Shown here: one piece after another, positions 59,691-64,000 of the stretch
Numbering within the stretch: position 1 is the stretch's first letter
Layout of the letters: each line of letters begins with the position of its first letter
Assembly (NCBI GenBank): GCA_016710435.1
Contig: JADJVV010000001.1
Span: forward strand, 2,936,501 to 3,000,500
From: Hyphomicrobiales bacterium
Lineage (GTDB): Bacteria > Pseudomonadota > Alphaproteobacteria > Rhizobiales > Aestuariivirgaceae
Direction of reading: 5' to 3'
Length of the DNA: 64,000 bases
The notes under the pieces: generated by a model
Told to the model about the DNA's origin: nothing
Database searches by the model: none
What the model saw: the letters and a program-made list of their open reading frames with translations, nothing else
Position numbers and translations under genes: made by a program

Positions 59691-60602
59691 TCAATCCGCC
59701 ATGTCGTCTGCCTTGGTCCGATTGGCCACGTGGCGTTCACGGAAGAAGATGTAAAGCCCGGCAGACACGATGAAGGCCGCGCCGATCCACGTTGCCGTGT
59801 CGGGCAGCTGGCCCCAGATCAGGAACCCGAACACCGTGGCCCAAACCAGCGAACTGTAGGAGAACGGAGCCACCACGCTGGCCGGGGCATAGCGGAAGGC
59901 GCGGATCAGGAAGAAGTGGCCGAGAGCGCCAGCAAATCCGCTGCCGATCATGAGTGTCCAGCCGAGAAGATCCGGCGTCGTCCAGTTCGTTGGCAGCAGC
60001 ACGCTGGTGACGAGGGCCCCACCCGCCGCCGTATAGAGAAGACTCGTCAGCGGATCATCGAAGCGTACCTGCCGCGTGGCGATCTGGTACGAAGCATTGG
60101 TGAAGGCCGCCCCAAGCAGGAAAAGCACACCCGTCGAGAACGACGAGTCGAGTGATCCCCACGGCTGCACCACGATCACAGCGCCGATGAACCCGAGCCC
60201 GATGCCCACCCAACGGCGCAAGCCCACCGTTTCCCCCAGCACCGCAATCGACAGCATTGTCACCAGAATGGGGGTGAGAAACATGATGGTGGTTGCCGTA
60301 GCCAGCGGCAGATGGCTGATCCCCGCGTTGAACAGGCCCGTTGTGGTCATCAGCAAGACCGAGCGCGTCACCTGCACACCTGGCACGGTGCTGCGCGCAA
60401 GGGCCGGCAACTGCCTGCCGCAGAGCAGCACCGCGAACACAGTGGCGAAGAAGAAGCGCGCCCAAGTCACCTGCACCAGCGAGTAGTGCTCCATCGAATA
60501 CTTCATGATGGTGTCGAGCGAGATGAAGCACACCATCGTCGCCAGCATGTAGGCGATTCCGATGACGCGGTTCTCGCTCGCGTCTCCAACGGGCTGGTTC
60601 AT
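59691..60602 (-). CDS. DMT-superfamily (EamA) transporter
   Basis: The 303-residue inner membrane protein has ten predicted spans in two EamA halves: AYMLATMVCFISLDTIMKY at the start, LMTTTGLFNAGISHLPLATATTIMFLTPILVTMLSIAVLGE in the first half and FFLIRAFRYAPASVVAPFSYSSLVWATVFGFLIW in the second. Substrates of this family range over amino acids and metabolites; none can be assigned here. It lies 5 bases downstream of gltD on the same strand. Confidence 0.9.
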   Translation of the reverse strand: MNQPVGDASENRVIGIAYMLATMVCFISLDTIMKYSMEHYSLVQVTWARFFFATVFAVLLCGRQLPALARSTVPGVQVTRSVLLMTTTGLFNAGISHLPLATATTIMFLTPILVTMLSIAVLGETVGLRRWVGIGLGFIGAVIVVQPWGSLDSSFSTGVLFLLGAAFTNASYQIATRQVRFDDPLTSLLYTAAGGALVTSVLLPTNWTTPDLLGWTLMIGSGFAGALGHFFLIRAFRYAPASVVAPFSYSSLVWATVFGFLIWGQLPDTATWIGAAFIVSAGLYIFFRERHVANRTKADDMAD

Positions 60603-60607
60603 GGCGT

Positions 60608-62026
60608 TCAGCGCGGAAGCGTGGTGGAGCCCATCAGGAACTCGTCAACCGAACGTGCCGCCTGCCGCCCCTCGCGGATGGCCCAGACCACCAGCGACTG
60701 GCCACGGCGCGTATCACCGGCGGCAAAGAGCTTGTCGACGGACGTTTTGTAGTCCTTCACATTGGCCTCCACGTTGCCGCGGGGGTCCAGCTTCACGCCA
60801 AGGCTCTTCAGCATGCCTTCATGCACGGGATGTACGAAACCCATGGCGAGCAGCACCAGATCAGCCTTCAGCTCAAACTCCGTGCCGGGCATGGGTTTCA
60901 TGTCGGCCCCGGCGCGGGCGCACTGGAGTGCCTTCACCTTGCCATCCTCGCCGCGGAAGGCAGTGGTGAGCACGGAGAAATCACGCTCCGCACCTTCCTG
61001 ATGCGAGGAGGAGGTGCGCAGCTTCATCGGCCAGTTCGGCCATGTCAGGTCCTTGTTCTCCTTCTCCGGCGGCTTCGGCATGATCTCGATCTGCGTCACC
61101 GAAAGCGCCCCCTGGCGGATGGACGTGCCGATGCAATCCGATCCCGTATCACCGCCGCCAATCACCACCACATGCTTGCCGTTGGCAAGGATTGGTTTGT
61201 TGTCGAGCGGCGTTTCCTGGCCCACGCGGCGGTTCTGCTGGGGCAGGAATTCCATGGCATAGTGCACGCCATCAAGGTCGCGCCCCGGCACGGGGAGATC
61301 GCGTGACTTTTCCGACCCCGCGCAAATCAGCACCGCATCGAAGGAGTCGATCAGCTGCCGCGCATCCTGCGTGACGCCGATGTGGGCGCCGTAGTGGAAC
61401 GTGACACCTTCCGCTTCCATCTGCGCGATGCGGCGGTCGATCAGGTGCTTCTCCATCTTGAAATCAGGAATGCCGTAACGAAGCAGGCCACCCGCCTTGG
61501 CGTTCTTCTCGAACAGGTGGACGCTGTGGCCGGCCCGCGCCAGCTGTTGCGCCGCTGCGAGACCGGAAGGTCCGCCGCCTACGACCGCCACCTTGTGGCC
61601 CGTCTTTTCAGCGGCCACCAGCGGCTTGAGCCAACCCTTTTCCCATGCCTTGTCCACGATCGCGCATTCAATCGTCTTGATGGTGACGGGCGTGTCCTCG
61701 ATGTTCAGCGTGCAGGACGCTTCGCACGGGGCAGGGCAGACGCGGCCCGTGAACTCCGGGAAGTTGTTGGTGCTGTGAAGGTTGCGCGAGGCTTCTTCCC
61801 ACATGTCGTTGTAGACGAGGTCATTCCAGTCCGGGATCTGGTTGTTCACCGGACAGCCGTTGTGACAGTAGGGAATGCCGCAGTTCATGCAGCGCGCCGC
61901 CTGGCTGCGCGTCCCTTCGTCACCCAGCGGGATCACGAATTCATTGTAGTTGCGCACCCGGTCAGCGGCAGGCGCATACTTGCGGTCCTGGCGGTCGATC
62001 TCAAGAAAGCCCGTGATCTTGCCCAT
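60608..62026 (-). CDS. gltD: Glutamate synthase [NADPH] small subunit
   Basis: The 472-residue subunit brings NADPH electrons to GltB in ammonium assimilation. It has the 4Fe-4S cysteines in ARCMNCGIPYCHNGCPVNNQIP and CPAPCEASCTL, the FAD fold VAVVGGGPSGLAAAQQLARAGH and the NADPH fold HVVVIGGGDTGSDCIGTS. It starts 2 bases after the gltB stop. Confidence 0.97.
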   Translation of the reverse strand: MGKITGFLEIDRQDRKYAPAADRVRNYNEFVIPLGDEGTRSQAARCMNCGIPYCHNGCPVNNQIPDWNDLVYNDMWEEASRNLHSTNNFPEFTGRVCPAPCEASCTLNIEDTPVTIKTIECAIVDKAWEKGWLKPLVAAEKTGHKVAVVGGGPSGLAAAQQLARAGHSVHLFEKNAKAGGLLRYGIPDFKMEKHLIDRRIAQMEAEGVTFHYGAHIGVTQDARQLIDSFDAVLICAGSEKSRDLPVPGRDLDGVHYAMEFLPQQNRRVGQETPLDNKPILANGKHVVVIGGGDTGSDCIGTSIRQGALSVTQIEIMPKPPEKENKDLTWPNWPMKLRTSSSHQEGAERDFSVLTTAFRGEDGKVKALQCARAGADMKPMPGTEFELKADLVLLAMGFVHPVHEGMLKSLGVKLDPRGNVEANVKDYKTSVDKLFAAGDTRRGQSLVVWAIREGRQAARSVDEFLMGSTTLPR

Positions 62027-62028
62027 GA

Positions 62029-64000
62029 TTATGCGCTCCTCTTCACGCCGACCGTCAGGCCGTCACTTGTTTCCTGTGCCTTTTCCAGTTCCGCCAATGC
62101 GCGGGCATATTCCACCGGCATGACCTTCACGAAACGCGGCAGGTAGGTTGCCCAGTTGTCGAGAATGGCCTTCGCCTTGCCCGAACCCGTGTAGCGATGA
62201 TGACGAACCAGCAGTTCGTGGATGCGCGCCGCATCGTGGCGATCCATCTTCGAGGTGATATCCACGAGCCCATGGGATTGCATGTCGCCGCCCGAATGCT
62301 GGTGCTTTTCGAGCAGTTCTTCCTCTTCCGGCACAGGTTGCAGGTCGACCATGGAGAGGTTGCAGCGCTTCTCGAAAGTTTTGTCCTCATCCAGCACATA
62401 GGCCACGCCGCCGGACATGCCGGCCGCGAAGTTGCGGCCCGTGGGTCCGATCACCAGAACGCAGCCGCCGGTCATGTATTCGCAACCGTGGTCGCCCGTG
62501 CCTTCCACGACAGCAACCGCACCCGAATTGCGCACGGCGAAACGTTCGCCGGCCACGCCGCGGAAATAGGCCTCGCCGTTGATGGCGCCGTAAAGCACGG
62601 TGTTGCCCACGATGATCGACTCTTCCGGTTTGAAGCCCGTCTTTGCCTGCGGCTTGATGATGATCTTGCCGCCCGAAAGGCCCTTGCCGACATAGTCGTT
62701 GCCTTCACCGGTCACGTCCAGCGTCACGCCATGGGCAGCCCAGGCGCCAAAGCTCTGGCCGGTCACGCCGTTCAGCTTCACCGTGATCGTGTCCTCGGGA
62801 AGGCCCGCATGGCCAAATCGCGAAGCCACTTCGCCGGAGAGCATGGCGCCCGCCGTGCGGTTGTTGTTCTTGATGCGCGCCTCGATCACCACGGGTTTGC
62901 GGTTTTCGAGCGCGGGAGCAGCCTTGGCGATCAGTTCCCGGTCCAGTACGGCTTCAAGGCCATGGTCCTGGTCCTGGATGCGGCGCGTGGCGATGGGGCC
63001 TGTCACATCCGCCTTGGCAAACAGCTTGGTGAAGTCCAGCCCCTTGGCCTTCCAGTGCGAGATGGCCTTGCGGGTGTCCAGCCATTCGGTCTTGCCCACC
63101 AGGTCTTCGAACTTGCGGATGCCCATGGCAGCCATCAAGTCGCGGAGTTCACCCGCGACGAAGAAGAAGAAGTTGATGACATGCTCGGGCTGGCCCTTGA
63201 AGCGCTTGCGCAGTTCGGGGTCTTGCGTGGCCACACCAACGGGGCAGGTGTTGAGGTGACACTTGCGCATCATGATGCAACCCGCGGCGATCAGCGGCGC
63301 CGTTGCGAAGCCGATTTCATCGGCACCCAGCAGTGCGGCAATCAGCACGTCGCGCCCGGTGCGGATGCCACCGTCTGCCTGCACCCAGATGCGGCCGCGC
63401 AGGTCATTGGCGACGAGCGTCTGCTGCGTTTCCGCCAGTCCGATCTCCCACGGAGAGCCTGCGTGCTTGATGGAGGTGAGCGGCGAAGCACCCGTGCCGC
63501 CTTCATAACCCGAGATGGTCACATGATCGGCATGGGCCTTGGAGACGCCAGCGGCAACCGTGCCGACGCCAACTTCCGAGACGAGCTTCACGGAAACCTG
63601 TCCGCGCGGGTTGACGTTCTTCAGATCATAGATCAGCTGTGCCAAGTCTTCGATCGAATAGATGTCGTGGTGCGGTGGCGGCGAGATGAGGCCCACCCCC
63701 GGCGTGGAATGGCGCACCTTGGCGATGACGGCATCTACCTTGTGCCCCGGCAGCTGACCGCCTTCGCCTGGCTTCGCACCCTGCGCCATCTTGATCTGCA
63801 TCATGTCGGAGTTGACGAGATATTCCGCCGTGACGCCAAAGCGGCCAGAGGCCACCTGCTTGATGGCGGAGCGCATGGAGTCGCCGTTCGGCAGCGGCAC
63901 GAAACGGTCTGCCTCTTCACCACCTTCGCCTGTGTTGGACTTGCCGCCGATGCGGTTCATGGCAATGGCGAGCGTCGTATGCGCCTCGCGGCTGATCGAG
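62029..64000 (-). CDS. gltB: Glutamate synthase large subunit, C-terminal part (5' end outside window)
   Basis: The visible 657 codons are the C-terminal half of GltB. The frame is open to base 64000 (EAHTTLAIAMNRIGGKSNTGEGGEE at the edge), so the start is beyond the window. It shows the FMN-binding synthase domain (SVKLVSEVGVGTVAAGVSKAHAD, WVQADGGIRTGRDV), the 3Fe-4S cysteines in MRKCHLNTCPVGVATQDP and the final beta-helix GXGXG domain. With GltD it forms glutamate from glutamine and 2-oxoglutarate. Confidence 0.97.
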   Translation of the reverse strand, partial: SISREAHTTLAIAMNRIGGKSNTGEGGEEADRFVPLPNGDSMRSAIKQVASGRFGVTAEYLVNSDMMQIKMAQGAKPGEGGQLPGHKVDAVIAKVRHSTPGVGLISPPPHHDIYSIEDLAQLIYDLKNVNPRGQVSVKLVSEVGVGTVAAGVSKAHADHVTISGYEGGTGASPLTSIKHAGSPWEIGLAETQQTLVANDLRGRIWVQADGGIRTGRDVLIAALLGADEIGFATAPLIAAGCIMMRKCHLNTCPVGVATQDPELRKRFKGQPEHVINFFFFVAGELRDLMAAMGIRKFEDLVGKTEWLDTRKAISHWKAKGLDFTKLFAKADVTGPIATRRIQDQDHGLEAVLDRELIAKAAPALENRKPVVIEARIKNNNRTAGAMLSGEVASRFGHAGLPEDTITVKLNGVTGQSFGAWAAHGVTLDVTGEGNDYVGKGLSGGKIIIKPQAKTGFKPEESIIVGNTVLYGAINGEAYFRGVAGERFAVRNSGAVAVVEGTGDHGCEYMTGGCVLVIGPTGRNFAAGMSGGVAYVLDEDKTFEKRCNLSMVDLQPVPEEEELLEKHQHSGGDMQSHGLVDITSKMDRHDAARIHELLVRHHRYTGSGKAKAILDNWATYLPRFVKVMPVEYARALAELEKAQETSDGLTVGVKRSA

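Noticed and set aside
1..64000. CRISPR array, insertion sequence or prophage
   Set aside because: No regularly spaced direct repeats, transposase or integrase frames or phage genes were seen on either strand.

Overview
The window is GC-rich chromosomal DNA from an alphaproteobacterium, most like the order Hyphomicrobiales (Rhizobiales). Supporting signs are the run ppiD-trpE-trpG-trpD-trpC-moaC-moeA-lexA with a GTTC-N7-GTTC SOS box, the tpiA-secG-pyrG-kdsA neighbourhood, yajC-secD-secF followed by complex I assembly-type genes, a 'mitochondrial' NDUFS4-like complex I subunit, and Porin_2-type porins. trpE and trpG are separate, unlike the fused trpE(G) of Rhizobiaceae, so a family outside Rhizobiaceae is likely. 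The species cannot be named from the sequence alone.

Layout. 1-2.2 kb: tail of a cold-shock-domain protein, DUF192 protein, tRNA-Pro, NDUFS4-like subunit, tRNA-Arg and ompW behind a perfect FNR/FixK-type box. 2.4-9.6 kb: CreA, a non-pyrrolysine MttB-family methyltransferase behind a palindromic operator, metC, a small membrane protein, gatB, a GST with a basic Lys/Ala/Pro tail, and a membrane-anchored EEP-family hydrolase. 9.8-19.8 kb: small proteins, an orphan Fe(III)-binding protein with a candidate iron box, tRNA-Ser, a ribbon-helix-helix protein, an aminotransferase, a stand-alone DUF1887/Card1-like nuclease-fold protein coupled to a quinone oxidoreductase, and two TPR-sulfotransferases around a trypsin-like lipoprotein. 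19.8-23.2 kb: tandem porin paralogues with identical 5' leaders and terminators, one frameshifted. 23.6-26.7 kb: a BON/Ig-repeat/OmpA protein, a 43-residue membrane protein and a proline-rich membrane protein with a HhH-like domain.

26.8-34.6 kb: alpha/beta hydrolase and Tat-exported lytic transglycosylase, facing dapA-smpB-peroxiredoxin (without cysteine)-folK, an L,D-transpeptidase and a degenerate LytM/LysM lipoprotein. 34.7-42 kb: DUF815 ATPase, yajC-secD-secF, Mth938-like and phytoene-synthase-like complex I assembly candidates, hspQ, a UbiH-type monooxygenase and a GST. 42.2-50.6 kb: the long leftward lexA/moeA/moaC/trp/ppiD block. 50.7-57.9 kb: tpiA, ATC hydrolase, secG, pyrG, a mechanosensitive channel, a thioesterase and kdsA. 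57.9-64 kb: a CDF cation transporter, a small unknown gene, a DMT transporter, gltD and the 3' part of gltB.

Most of the window is housekeeping: envelope biogenesis (Sec, peptidoglycan, KDO), tryptophan, lysine, folate and molybdenum-cofactor synthesis, and ammonium assimilation. No insertion sequence, prophage, integrase or CRISPR array was seen. The least ordinary items are the DUF1887-like protein, the cysteine-free peroxiredoxin, the porin duplication, two single-base frameshifts (porin 1 and moeA) and several clean palindromic operators.
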